From Erythrocercus mccallii (lineage: Eukaryota > Chordata > Aves > Passeriformes > Dicruridae), in assembly GCA_013397435.1 (NCBI GenBank), contig VZRG01000030.1, positions 380,014 through 444,013 of the forward strand: a stretch of 64,000 nucleotides of DNA, in the 5' to 3' direction. Position 1 is the stretch's first letter; the number at the start of each line of letters is the position of its first letter. Position numbers and translations under genes: made by a program. Below, in pieces: positions 27,451 through 37,197 of this stretch. The notes below the pieces were generated by a model, which did not search any database, was not told the DNA's origin, and worked only from the letters and a program-made list of their open reading frames with translations.

Positions 27451-27538
27451 GCAGAAGGAGAAGACAGCCTTAAAAAGATGCAGCTGATGGAGCTTGCAAT
27501 TCTGAATGGCACCTACAGAGATGCCAACATCAAATCAC
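27451..27538 (+). CDS. QKI: QKI exon 5 (QUA2 segment of the STAR domain)
   Basis: This 88-nt exon encodes AEGEDSLKKMQLMELAIL followed by NGTYRDANIKS, then the first base of a split Pro codon. The peptide is the QUA2 region of quaking, immediately C-terminal to the KH domain. In the STAR family QUA2 extends the RNA-binding surface that reads ACUAAY sites. The acceptor is TTTTTCATATGCAG and the donor is CAC|GTAAGC. The exon starts in phase 0 and ends with one leftover base, which joins CA at 29869 to give Pro. It is shared by all known isoforms. Read-through past the donor would add about 20 unrelated residues before a stop at 27598-27600; I regard this as intron. Numbering as exon 5 follows the mammalian gene from memory. 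Confidence 0.97.
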
Positions 27539-28729
27539 GTAAGCATGTCATGAGCTCAAGGGTCAATGCCATAGAAGTGTTTGCAGGTTTTGAATCTTAA
27601 AGCTGCCTTTGGAAAATGTACAGTGGCAACTTGTGTTGGAGAATGGAAGGCAGTAAGAACCCAACAAAACTGTAGGTAGCTGTTGCAAAGGATTTTTGGG
27701 GGATAACTTACGTCAGTTTGTGGGGTTTTTTTAGCTTCTTCCTTGTCCCTATGTTTTTTTTAGCAGTATGTGTGGGTTGAAATATTTACAAATATATAGT
27801 ATGAAATACCTCAACCCTTAAGCCACATTCTTCTGTTTTACAGTCCTTTTTCCCTTAAAGCATATAAAGGACAGTAGACTCCTTTGCATTCTTATTTTTA
27901 GAGATTTAATTTTAAAATATTACAGATGTTCAGGATACTGTGAATACATTTTTCTGCATTATATTCCTTCCTTTCATCTTGCTTGCATGTGTACTCCCAA
28001 TGTTATGTTTTACCAACAATTCATCAACTGATTTCACAGCTGAGTTCACACGGATCAGTGATGTAATGAGCTGTTTTTACGATTACTTCCATTACATTTG
28101 TGTGAAAATGCTTTTGCAAACGCATGTATGCACAAGTTTACACTTGAAAATTAATTACACGCACCTACTAATGAAAGCATATACCTATTATGTGTGATAG
28201 AAATTATTTTCTTCAGTTGAAAATCTAATTTTTTCTCCTGAAAATATAGTTGCTGACACTGTTCAAAAATACATTTTTGCTGTAGCTGTGATACAGATGT
28301 CAAGTGTAAGCACAGTTAAATCAGTCTTCTCACTAAGGACCTACTGATATTTGCAAATTTGTTTCTCCACACAGTCCCCATTTCAGTGTTGAATATGTTT
28401 AAAGGTTGGAATGCAGTTAGGTCAATTTGAGAGTGCTTACACTAGTGTAATAATTCTGGTTTGAAAAGAGACATAAGCAAGGGCTTTTACCACTACAATG
28501 GTAATGGTAAATCTTTCAGCCCTAATGAACACTGCGTTATTTAAAGCTAGATCAGTTTTAAATATATGGTAGTCTCTAAATTATTGCAAATATATGCGTA
28601 AAATAGCTTTCAGAATAGCTTAAATTGATGCAAACTTTTGCACAGAAAAGTTTTTATTAATTTGAGCAATTTCCTTGTCTGGTCTATTCCCATTGGTCCA
28701 TTTTATCAGTGTAAGTGGGAAGATGGAAT

Positions 28730-28749
28730 TTTTTATTTATTTATTTATT
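28730..28749. repeat. (TTTA)n tetranucleotide repeat
   Basis: About five copies of TTTA within intron 5. A simple microsatellite. Confidence 0.85.
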
Positions 28750-29180
28750 GACTAGAGATTGCCACACTGATACTCATTGTTTGATAAGACAATTTCAGTT
28801 TTTGTGTTTTGATTTTACTGAAAAGTTGAAGATGTAGAAGCTATACTAAGCTATAAGAAGGTTTATTCCTGTTTAGGAAAGGAAGTAAAAATACTTGAGT
28901 GCCATTTTTAAATTATCTGAGCATTTTTGTGTAAAAAAGAAAAACAATTTTAAAAATGCACCAGTCTCAAATCTAAAAAATTTTGCCACATTTCTCTTTT
29001 CAGGCCACCTGTAAGTAAAATAAATCAATGTAGATCAACAGTAGTGCATAGAAATACAAAAATTATAACCCTTTAAGACCGACTGTTACCGGCAGATGTG
29101 CTAGTGCTTGTTGTTGTTCATCTGGTGTGCCAAGAGGCTTCAATTAACACTTAAGGAAATGTGCTAGCACCACTTCAGAA

Positions 29181-29232
29181 AACAAACAAAACCACCACAA
29201 ACAAAGCAACCAAACAAAAATAGAAAAAAACA
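29181..29232. repeat. A/C-rich low-complexity tract
   Basis: Runs of AAACAAAACCACC and AACCAAACAAAAA type. This is the reverse-complement style of the many G/T tracts in the window, present once. Confidence 0.7.
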
Positions 29233-29752
29233 TGTATTTTCTTTACCTTAAGCAAGGCCATGGTGAACTTCTAATGCAAAGGAAGTATGTTTTTTGATGA
29301 AATTTTATATGGAAATAAAATTCAAGCCTACTTTATTCATCAGGACCGATTCATCTAGGTCATCTTCTACTTCACTGATCCTGGAAATGGGAATTGTGTA
29401 TATGTTTAAATACAATTTTAAGACACATAAAAGCTCTAGACTTATACAGCAGCTCTGCATAACTGAGTGTCTGTGGATTCTATAGATGCACTAAATTTTG
29501 TACTCTGTATTTGATTGTGACAGTATTTTCCTTGTATTTCCTGCATGCATCTCAGTCTCATGCAGTCTTGATAGCATAAATGAAGAAATGTGGTCTAAAT
29601 GGAGCTTTTGTGCTGTGTAACCTGTTTGAGAAATCTACCTCACTGTTTTACAATGGCTTTTTTATTTTGCATGTTCATACTTAATCACACTGGAAAATGG
29701 AAAGCTGTTTGCATTTGAATGGTGTGCTTTGGCACTGTGTGATCAGCGCATG

Positions 29753-29868
29753 TACTAATGATTTCCTTTTATTTTTCTTCTTTCCTACTTTTCCCCTTTT
29801 TTCCCATTCTTTCCACGTTTTGTACTGCTATCTCCATACTTTCCTCTGAATTTCTTTGCTTACTGTAG
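29753..29868 (+). promoter_or_regulatory. QKI: Distant branch point with QKI core motif, plus long AG-exclusion zone, for exon 6
   Basis: TACTAAT (29753-29759) is a near-perfect branch-point sequence with the branch A expected at 29758. It also matches the QKI core motif ACUAAY. No AG dinucleotide occurs between it and the acceptor AG at 29867-29868, about 110 nt away, and the interval is almost all pyrimidine. Long AG-exclusion zones with distant branch points are typical of regulated exons. The branch-point role is inferred; the motif and the absence of AG are seen directly. Confidence 0.7.
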
Positions 29869-30165
29869 CAGCCCTTGCCTTTTCTCTTGCAGCAACAGCC
29901 CAGGCTCCAAGGATTATTACTGGGCCTGCGCCTGTTCTCCCACCAGCTGCCCTGCGTACTCCTACGCCAGCTGGCCCTACCATAATGCCTTTGATCAGAC
30001 AAATACAAACCGCTGTCATGCCAAACGGAACTCCTCATCCCACCGCTGCAATAGTTCCACCCGGACCCGAGGCCGGTTTAATTTACACACCATACGAATA
30101 CCCCTACACGCTGGCACCAGCTACATCAATCCTTGAGTACCCTATTGAACCTAGTGGTGTATTAG
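29869..30165 (+). CDS. QKI: QKI exon 6 (proline- and tyrosine-rich linker)
   Basis: A 297-nt exon. It completes the split Pro codon, then encodes ALAFSLAATAQAPRIITG, a proline-rich stretch (PAPVLPPAALRTPTPAGP), the segment with PNGTPHPTAAIVPPGPEAG, and the tyrosine cluster YTPYEYPYTLAP ending ILEYPIEPSGVL plus the first base of a Gly codon. PxxP motifs here are candidate SH3 ligands, and the tyrosines are those known in mammals as Src-family kinase targets that reduce RNA binding. It has one Ala fewer than the human sequence I remember (AQAPR against AQAAPR). The acceptor is TTACTGTAG and the donor TTAG|GTAAGA. It joins to QKI-6 (32053) or QKI-5 (32824) tails; all acceptors keep phase 1. Confidence 0.98.
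29880..29892 (+). promoter_or_regulatory. QKI: Internal alternative 3' splice site in exon 6
   Basis: CTTTTCTCTTGCAG lies inside the coding exon. It is a strong pyrimidine tract plus CAG, 24 nt downstream of the main acceptor. Its use would remove exactly eight residues (ALAFSLAA) and keep the frame, giving P-TAQAPR. I recall that an eight-residue deletion at this place is reported among mammalian QKI isoforms, but cannot verify it here. Confidence 0.6.
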
Positions 30166-30390
30166 GTAAGACTTTTGTACGTGGATAGCTGGAGAGTGTG
30201 TTGCTGATGCTTCTGTTGTGTTTGCAAGGTAGAGGCTTGTGGAGCTCAAAGAAAAAATCCAAACAAACTTATTTCATGTATATCAAAACCGCCTAGGAGA
30301 GCTGCTCAAATGGTGCAGCTCTTAAGCATTTTATACGCATTTGGCATTCCTGAATGTGTGTGCTTAGTTTATATTAATAAATTTACCAAA

Positions 30391-30396
30391 AATAAA
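30391..30396 (+). promoter_or_regulatory. Possible intronic polyadenylation signal in intron 6
   Basis: AATAAA about 200 nt after the read-through stop at 30186-30188, followed by a U/GU-rich stretch (GTCTTTGTATTTGTATG). If used with intron retention, the protein would end ...SGVLGKTFVRG. Motif seen; use is inference. Confidence 0.35.
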
Positions 30397-30782
30397 GTCT
30401 TTGTATTTGTATGATATTAGATGGTAGGGAAGGGAAAAAAATATTAAATACAAGTTGATGTCTATTACATGTCATCTGGGCGCCCATGAATAACAGATTA
30501 GTTTGTATTCTCTTTAACATAAATTGACATCCAGCAGTTTTTGGAAGAGAGGACTTCTTATTTTGCTATATTGTATTAGTAGAAAAACTGGAGGGAATGG
30601 AAAAGTCTTTGTTCAGTTGGAGTTTTTGTTTATTTAGTATACAACTGTTCAGTCTCAGTATCGGAAAGCTCAAAATTATTTTGTGAGCAGAAAATTTTTT
30701 CAGAGAACGAATATAAAACAAACCAAGTTCTGACCAGAGGATGATAAAATTAGAAACTTTACTGATGGCTTCTTTTATATAC

Positions 30783-30826
30783 ATTGCATTGAAATGTCCA
30801 TCATTCCTAATATTTCAGACCACTGA
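30783..30826 (+). pseudogene. QKI: Degenerate QKI-7 terminal exon
   Basis: In mammals the QKI-7 isoform ends EWIEMPVMPDISAH, from an exon upstream of the QKI-6 tail. Here, at that place, the joined frame (G from exon 6 plus AT) would read DCIEMSIIPNISDH and then TGA at 30824-30826: seven of fourteen residues identical, several conservative, with no frameshift and the stop in register. However, the two bases that should be the acceptor AG (30781-30782) are AC, and no other AG lies at a usable position just upstream. The upstream tract TTCTTTTATATAC is otherwise acceptor-like. I infer that QKI-7 cannot be made from this exon in this animal. The human tail is from memory. Confidence 0.75.
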
Positions 30827-32019
30827 CTTGGTGTGTGAAGGCAAGAATGATAAAGCAGCCGTGACAATCCAGTTAACTGGCCAATATGGAACTAGCAGTT
30901 CCAATAGTTTCTTCCTTCCCTACCCTCTGCAGAATCTAAATAATCTTTTCTCTTCAGTTTGTTCTGAATTGCATATGACCTTGGTGCTGCATAATGTTGA
31001 TTTTATAGGACTTTGATCTTAGTTTGTTCAGTGGCAGTTATTGATTTACACAAATTCTAAACATCTCTAATGAACACTGGACAATGAGGTTCAAAGTCAA
31101 TATTTTGTTGAAAGTATTGCAAAAAATTGGTGTTTCACATCACAAATACTTAGTGAGTTATCTGTATGTGTGCATGTTTTCCACTTTATGTACAGTAAAA
31201 ATGAAAATATATTTCAGACTTCTGTCTTGCAGGACTAGTGAATTGATAACAAAAATTCTAGCAGGACAAAAGTATGCAGTATGTCTGTCAGCTTATGGTT
31301 GTTGTCAGTAAACCATAGCCAGAATTCTTTGAGCATATGATAACATTATCATTTATTAATTTCCCACAAATGTATAAACATTCTCCCTTGCTCCTCTACC
31401 CCCAGTCTGTGAGTCCAGTTGTGGTACATCCTGGGGTAAAATCACAGTTAGAGAGTTCATCAAAGTAGCTGTTTCTGGCAAGCCTCTCTCCTTAATTCAG
31501 TTAATATCAAGTAAAAAAATACAGCAATCCAGAGTAAAGTTTATTAAAATGCAGGGAACTTTGATTTCTCACAGAATTTTCTATGAAGACAAAATTTGCT
31601 ATAAAGACATGGGAGGGAAAAATTAAAATTAATTCTAAAATGGCAGCTTAAACCGTTGTATACTCTCGGGTTTAACTGTGTGAGGTGTATTGCCCAAAAC
31701 AGACCTCATCAAAAAATTGTTGTTTAAGGAAGGAAAAGGGAGTGAAAAAACTCCCACACTCCCACTTTAGTTGCCTGTAATCAATAATTCTTAATACATC
31801 TGCTCTATTATCTGAGCAATTGTATAGAGTTAATTGCATTAAATTTGGGTTTCATTGAGTTTTATTTTGTTACCTGCTCATTCTCATTAGTAGTATTTTG
31901 TCCGTTTTTGTGACGGACCTTTAAGATATTTTAAAGTAATCCTGTTAAGAATGGCAGAGAAATGCATCCCCATCAGTATTTTTGGGGATGTTGGTATTGA
32001 GATCAAATTTTAGTTGGTG

Positions 32020-32052
32020 ACTAACTTTCAATTCCCTTCCTTTTATCTTCAG
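32020..32052 (+). promoter_or_regulatory. QKI: QKI-6 acceptor with ACTAAC branch point
   Basis: ACTAAC (32020-32025) lies 28 nt before the acceptor AG, ideal for a branch point (branch A at 32024). It is identical to the best QKI recognition core. It is followed by a clean pyrimidine tract and ATCTTCAG. SF1 and QKI read the same RNA sequence, so QKI protein is predicted to compete for this branch point. The overlap is seen; competition is inferred from known STAR-protein specificity. Confidence 0.75.
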
Positions 32053-32078
32053 GTATGGCTTTCCCAACGAAAGGCTAA
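32053..32078 (+). CDS. QKI: QKI-6 C-terminal tail
   Basis: After exon 6, this segment completes Gly and encodes MAFPTKG, then TAA at 32076-32078. The resulting end ...EPSGVLGMAFPTKG is the known QKI-6 isoform. QKI-6 lacks the QKI-5 nuclear signal and is found in nucleus and cytoplasm, where it acts in translation, stability and myelin mRNA metabolism. The acceptor is TTATCTTCAG. The 3' UTR continues into the sequence that is intron for QKI-5; where it ends is not clear, with AATAAA at 32211-32216 and 32627-32632. All eight residues match the mammalian tail. Confidence 0.95.
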
Positions 32079-32823
32079 GAATTCAAGAACGGTCTTAACT
32101 GATCCTTCATCAGATCTGAATTTTAACAAATGCTTAGTTTTCAGCAGCCTTGATAAAAGCTTGGCCTAGCAGTCAGTGACTTACTTGCACTTTTTTGCAC
32201 ATAGATTTAAAATAAAATAGTGCTATTAATTTGGATTAGGTCCTACTATTACAGAGTAGCTGTAATTTATGAGTGTATAGTAGTATACTGACTGCTAAGT
32301 GTTCTATATAGTGTTTGCTTTACTAATCACCTAATTCATTGCAGTTCATACTTATTGACTTAAAGTTTAAAATCACAATCTGTAGGCTTGAAGAATTGCT
32401 TTAAAACTTTTTTTTGTGGTAGAACTGGAAGTGATCTTAAGATTAGCAAATAATTGTCAGTATTAAAGATGGCATTATTTAAAATAGTCCTGCTGCAAGA
32501 AAGGCACTTCAGTGAATATGTGACTAGTAAAGCTTAAATGTGCTTGGGTCTAATAGATTTCATGAAATACTGTAATTTTGGGATTGTAAATGAATGGATT
32601 AAACAGGTTAAGGCCAGGATGTTTAAAATAAATGCAATATTAATCTGCACAGATAAAATTCTTTTTAAGATTAAGATTTGAAACTACTGTGCCTTAACTT
32701 GTTGCTTTTCTTAAAATGAACTTTTGTAGTTAATGATCATTTAAATCCATTTTGATAAACCTGCTGTTAATGTTTTCTGTGAATGTTTTCTAACTTTTGT
32801 CTTGGTAATTGCAATTTAACTAG
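32079..32823 (+). other. QKI: QKI-6 3' UTR / intron before exon 7
   Basis: In QKI-6 transcripts this is 3' UTR; in QKI-5 transcripts it is intron. Candidate poly(A) signals are at 32211-32216 and 32627-32632. Near the right end CTAAC at 32790-32794 is a good branch point 30 nt from the acceptor, and TTTAACTAG is the acceptor itself, so two TAAC half-sites flank the pyrimidine tract. Confidence 0.75.
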
Positions 32824-32898
32824 GTGCGGTGGCTACTAAAGTTCGAAGGCACGATATGCGTGTCCATCCTTACCAAAGGATTGTGACCGCAGACCGAG
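32824..32898 (+). CDS. QKI: QKI exon 7 (nuclear localisation tail of QKI-5)
   Basis: This 75-nt exon completes Gly and encodes AVATKVRRHDM then RVHPYQRIVTADR, leaving one base for Ala. RVHPYQR is the established nuclear localisation signal of QKI-5, which makes that isoform nuclear and a splicing regulator. The acceptor is TTTAACTAG and the donor CGAG|GTTAGT. It starts and ends in phase 1, so its 25 codons form an in-frame cassette: skipping it would join exon 6 directly to AATGN and yield a protein without the nuclear signal. The peptide matches mammalian QKI-5 exactly as I remember it. Confidence 0.97.
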
Positions 32899-33821
32899 GT
32901 TAGTTTAGTTCTGCAGTTCTTGTTTGTAAGAAGTGCTTTGAGTGTACATGAGATTTGCAACACCACAGCTGGTTAACCAAATACCCTGTCTTGACCCATT
33001 CATGATTTTTCTCAAAAACCTGGACAGTTAATATTTTAAAGCTTTGGGAATGCTTGCAGTTTAAAAAAATTTACTAAACTTGGCTTTCCCAACTCAATTA
33101 AATATATATACTTTGATATATTTAACAGAAATTCTGTAACTGATTCAGTTTTAAAAATGAAACATCTATCTGCATCAGGAAACGCTATGAAATCAGTGCT
33201 GCAATAATTAATTTGATCGTGTTCCCCTCTTTCCTCCCCAGTTTGTTCTTTTAATTGGTGTGGAAATATCAGATTGGTGTTGCAAAATAAAATGAATGGA
33301 TGGTTGCTTAATGAGAAAGAAGTAAAGGAATAAATGCCTCCTGTCTGTGCTTGGAGAAATCTGAAGATTTAGATTCCTTTTTTCCTAATAAACCTTTGAG
33401 CCACTGTACTGTATATTATGAGGAGGATGCATGTTCTCAGATACCTAACTGATTTCAGAAGGGTGAGGGCTGTGAAGATAACTTCAAAAGTTGTTTGAGT
33501 TTGAATTAGTATGGGTAGGGGAAGGGAGGGTGTTTTGGTTGTTTTGGTTTTTGTTTGGTTTTGGGTTTTTTTCCCCAAAATCTATTTCTCGGTATTTGCC
33601 TTTTGCTGCTAAAATGTGTAACCTGAAGGAGAAACAACTTTTGAAGACCTGTTGATGAGATGACATCCAATATTTGGGCATCTCTCTTTAACCCTTGAAT
33701 GGAACGTAAATCTTCATTTTTCTCCTGTTCCTCAAGTGTCATGCCTTTGGACCCTTGAATGAAGTGTTTAAGCTTACTGAGAAATCTGATATTTTCGGTT
33801 TATTGACATTGGCTGGGAAGC

Positions 33822-34023
33822 AGCGTGGGGGATGAATTCTTATCCCATATCTGCTGCTGACTCACTGTGGTTTTCAGCAAGTCATTTAATCTCTCTGTGT
33901 ATGGTTTCCCATTGGTCGAATAAGGATAATAATACTTCCCTACCTCACAGGGGTGTTGTGGGGGTTCTTGTTTTGTACAGGGCTTTGGGGATGCAAAGCA
34001 TTATGTGCCAAGTATTATTATTC
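33822..34023 (+). mobile_element. MIR-like (CORE-SINE) element
   Basis: The stretch follows the MIR consensus in order: 'ctgctgctgactcactgtgg', 'caagtcatttaatctctctgtg', 'tttccc', 'aataaggataataatac', 'cctacctcacaggggtgttgtg', 'cagggctttgggg' and the end 'ccaagtattattatt'. The left part, where the tRNA-derived head should lie, is eroded and the border is approximate. MIR families were active in early amniotes, so a copy this readable in an AT-rich avian intron is an old insertion. The open frame across it (33832-34083) is not a gene. Confidence 0.82.
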
Positions 34024-34168
34024 TGCTCTCATCCAAATCAGTGTTGTGCAGGTTTCCATGATACTGTAATATTCAAAAGCTAAATTCCAGTAACAGATCT
34101 GACATCTCCTAATATTGACTACATTTCTCACAACCTTCTGTAAATTTACTACAAGAGAGAACACAGAT

Positions 34169-34208
34169 TCCAACATAGCTGAAACTCCAACTCCAACATA
34201 GCTGAAAT
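34169..34208. repeat. Local 23-nt tandem duplication
   Basis: TCCAACATAGCTGAAA occurs at 34169 and again at 34192, separated by CTCCAAC-type sequence. A small tandem duplication within intron 7. Confidence 0.8.
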
Positions 34209-34467
34209 ATATGGATATTTCCTATATTTATGTAACATTTTTATCTTTGATATGATCTTAGGCTTTAAAGAAAGCATAAAGCTGATACAGGACACTAGTT
34301 TTCTGTAAGATTGTTTTATATCACTGCACACTATTTGCAGCCCATTGGCTTGTTCTCATCTCTTGAGAACTCTTTAATGGAGCAGCAGGATGTAATCAGT
34401 TGAAGGTCATAGCCCAGGTTTACAAAAAACAAAGAGAGGAAAGAAGAAAATAGGTTTTAACATTTTC

Positions 34468-34484
34468 TTTTTTTTTTTTTTTTT
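34468..34484. repeat. T17 homopolymer
   Basis: Seventeen T bases in intron 7, length probably variable. Confidence 0.85.
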
Positions 34485-37184
34485 CTGTCTCACTCAAGAG
34501 AAATTGGTGACAAGGATTTGGTTGTCTTTGAAAATTTGACCTGATGTTGCAAAAATCAGTTTTTTGCCAATGTTCCTTCATGAAGCTATGATAGCTTCAG
34601 GCGACAGATGTGGCTACCTTTTTGTGTAATTAGATATTTACCTGAGACAGCTAGTAAATACACTGATAAAGTGGGGATAGGGGTGTTTTCATGGAGAAAA
34701 TACCATTTTGAAATTTATCATTGTAATGTTTGCTCAACATAGATTTTAAATTTTTTTTGACGAGCCTAGATATTTCATCTGGGTCACTTAAAAGTAATTT
34801 AAATTAATTATTGGCATATTTTCACCTTTTTTTAAAATACAGCTATTTTCTGATGGAACAGCATTCATCTCTAGCAATATTGGAAACCCACTGTCTTAAG
34901 TAGATAGATAAATAAATACACATCTTTTTCCTGTGGAATAAGTCATGCATACCTCTTTGTTGGGAAAGCCATGCTGATATTTCATGAGAGTATTAGTTTA
35001 AAGTCTTATCTAAATAGTCCCAGTGTGTGTTAATAAATTTACCCAAAGTTCATTTTACAAGTAAACTTCATTGTATTTTGAATTTTAAATCCTAGGTTAT
35101 CACTGCACATGTCTGAAAGTTTCACACAAAAGATTTTGGAGACAAAGCAACAAAAATTTCTTTTAATGTACTAAAATTATATTGCAGAATTAAGATACTA
35201 TCAGTATTTGCCATACTCACCTGTTTTGGTGGTTCTGTCACCAAGATATTTCTATAGCTATGGCCACAAAAAGCAATGTCAGCAAACCGAAATACTTTTT
35301 TTTTCAATGCAAAAATTTTTTTACATAGTTAAGTGTCACTAAATCTATCTTTACATTCATTGGGTCTAAAGTTGGTGGTTTATTTTAAAAAAAAAAATTC
35401 TAAATTGACTCTCAGTTGACTTTGTAGTACTACTGCATTCACTTTTTAAGTAGTTTTTATTCTTTGCATAGTTTTGGTTTTTTGTTGGGGTTTGGGTTTT
35501 TTCCAGAGATAAGCACTGCATTTAAAGCAAGAATCCCCAAATGTGTAAATGTTTTACAACTAAGCATGTAGAATTGGTGAAGGGTTGGAAAATATAGCTC
35601 ATTTTAACTCAGAATAAACCCCCAGTTTATAAATAATACAAAATTGAATTTGAGTCATATAACAGAGAGACTGACTGATTTAATTGTAATAAACTGTAAA
35701 TGGTGTTGCACAGTTGACAAACCTGTGTGTACTGTAGAAGGCCAGAGACTTGGCAGAGGATGTATCACAGGTGTACTGGTATTTTTTAAAGGTAGCTTGC
35801 TTTGATTTTAAACTCCACAAGCAATATTAATGCTGAGAATTTTCTCAAATGTTTTATCCAAATCAATTTTCACATAATTTATATATAAATTTTAATACCT
35901 TTTAATCAAAATTGTAATGAATATCAAAATGCTTTAAGAGTCTGTTTCTAGTATACCTGTAAAGTGGTAAGATTGTGCCAGATAAAATATTTATTTTTAT
36001 TCTTTCTTCTTTTTGAAACAGCTGTTTAATTTAAGCAAATCCCACTTGGCATGATTCTGAAAAAAATTCAGGGAGCGTTCGGTCTCATTTATGTTACAGT
36101 AGTAATTTTTTGTAGTGTTATGAACTGTATCCTAAATGATAGGCCACTTTTATTATGTGAAAGTAAATGAACCCACAAGAAAATCGATGGCATCTGTGAA
36201 TATTACACCTACTGGACTTCATTTTATGTAATGGCACAAATCTGACTTTGCACTGAATATCTTTCTCACTTTCATCTCCTCTGCCTTAGTCAAAATGGCA
36301 ACAGTACAGAAACTTTTATCAACCTCAGAATTTATTAGCTATAATTAAGCTGTTGAATGAGTCTTAAAAAAAAATAAAAAAATCATACTACTGTTAAGTG
36401 GACCAAGTTTGGTGAAGGAGATTGCAAGAGAATGATTAAAGAAGGAATAGCTCAAGAACATTGGGAATGATAACTTTCCACTTGAGAACTTTTTTATGTT
36501 TTACTGTAATTTGTTTGTGGTTTTGGGTTTTATTTTTTGTTTGTTTTGTTTTGTCGTTTTTTTCTTTTTTCCTTTTTTTTGCAAAAGAAAATAGTATTTA
36601 CAGGTGGCTTCTTTTAAAATATAAAAATATAAAGCAGGAATGTATATGAAATGTCAGATTTTATTGTATTTGCAGAGTATTAGCTTTGAAAATGAATAAA
36701 GAGAGCTGTTTGTAGTTTTAAAATGCCTTATTAGTATCAATTAGATATTTTCTCTATTTTTTCATGTACTTAGAGCTTTTTAAGTATAGACTTTAAAATG
36801 GCAGGACTTTTACAGTGTTTACATGCAAGTGCATTTTATAAGTGTCCTATATGTGTAAAATAGTATTTCGAATGGGAAAATGCTGGCTATAGTAGCAGGC
36901 TGAGCGTTTTCCTGGTTTCCACGATGATGCCTACGTTGCTAGACTACAGTTTAGTACTGCTTTGTATCATGAGGCCAAGAAATTCCATGTTGTTTGTAAA
37001 TAGAATAAATGAAAGGCAATAAAAAATTTATTGAACAAAAACCCTTTGTTTGGCCCATAGTTTGTTGAACCAAATTGTTTCTCTAAGTCCAGAATTCCTT
37101 AGATGACTCCATTCTTTTAACAACCAGTTATTAATAATCACATTCATCATTAATAGTTGCTTTAATGCTTGCACTTGGGGAGGT

Positions 37185-37197
37185 ACTAATGCTTAAT
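37185..37197 (+). promoter_or_regulatory. Bipartite QKI response element in intron 7
   Basis: ACTAAT (37185-37190), three bases, then TAAT (37194-37197). This fits the ACUAAY-N(1-20)-UAAY definition of a quaking response element. A further core ACTAAC lies at 37305-37310. Both are upstream of the QKI-5 terminal exon. Motif match only. Confidence 0.5.

Larger units (their letters stand above)
27539..29868 (+). other. QKI: QKI intron 5
   Basis: A 2.3-kb AT-rich intron with canonical GT-AG ends. It holds a (TTTA)n run at 28730-28749 and an A/C-rich tract at 29181-29232, the one clear exception to the G/T tracts seen elsewhere. Its last 110 nt form an unusually long AG-free pyrimidine-rich zone preceded by TACTAAT (see the regulatory entry at 29753). 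Confidence 0.93.
30166..32052 (+). other. QKI: QKI intron 6, first part
   Basis: Canonical donor GTAAGA. The intron contains a read-through stop at 30186-30188, an AATAAA at 30391-30396 and the decayed QKI-7 tail at 30783-30826. Other open frames here (for example around 31084-31311) are short and unrecognised. It ends with ACTAAC and a pyrimidine tract at the QKI-6 acceptor. Confidence 0.9.

Noticed and set aside
30781..30826. Rescue of the QKI-7 exon by AT-AC (minor) splicing
   Set aside because: The exon 6 donor is an ordinary GTAAGA, not an ATATCC-type minor donor, so an AC acceptor would not be paired correctly.
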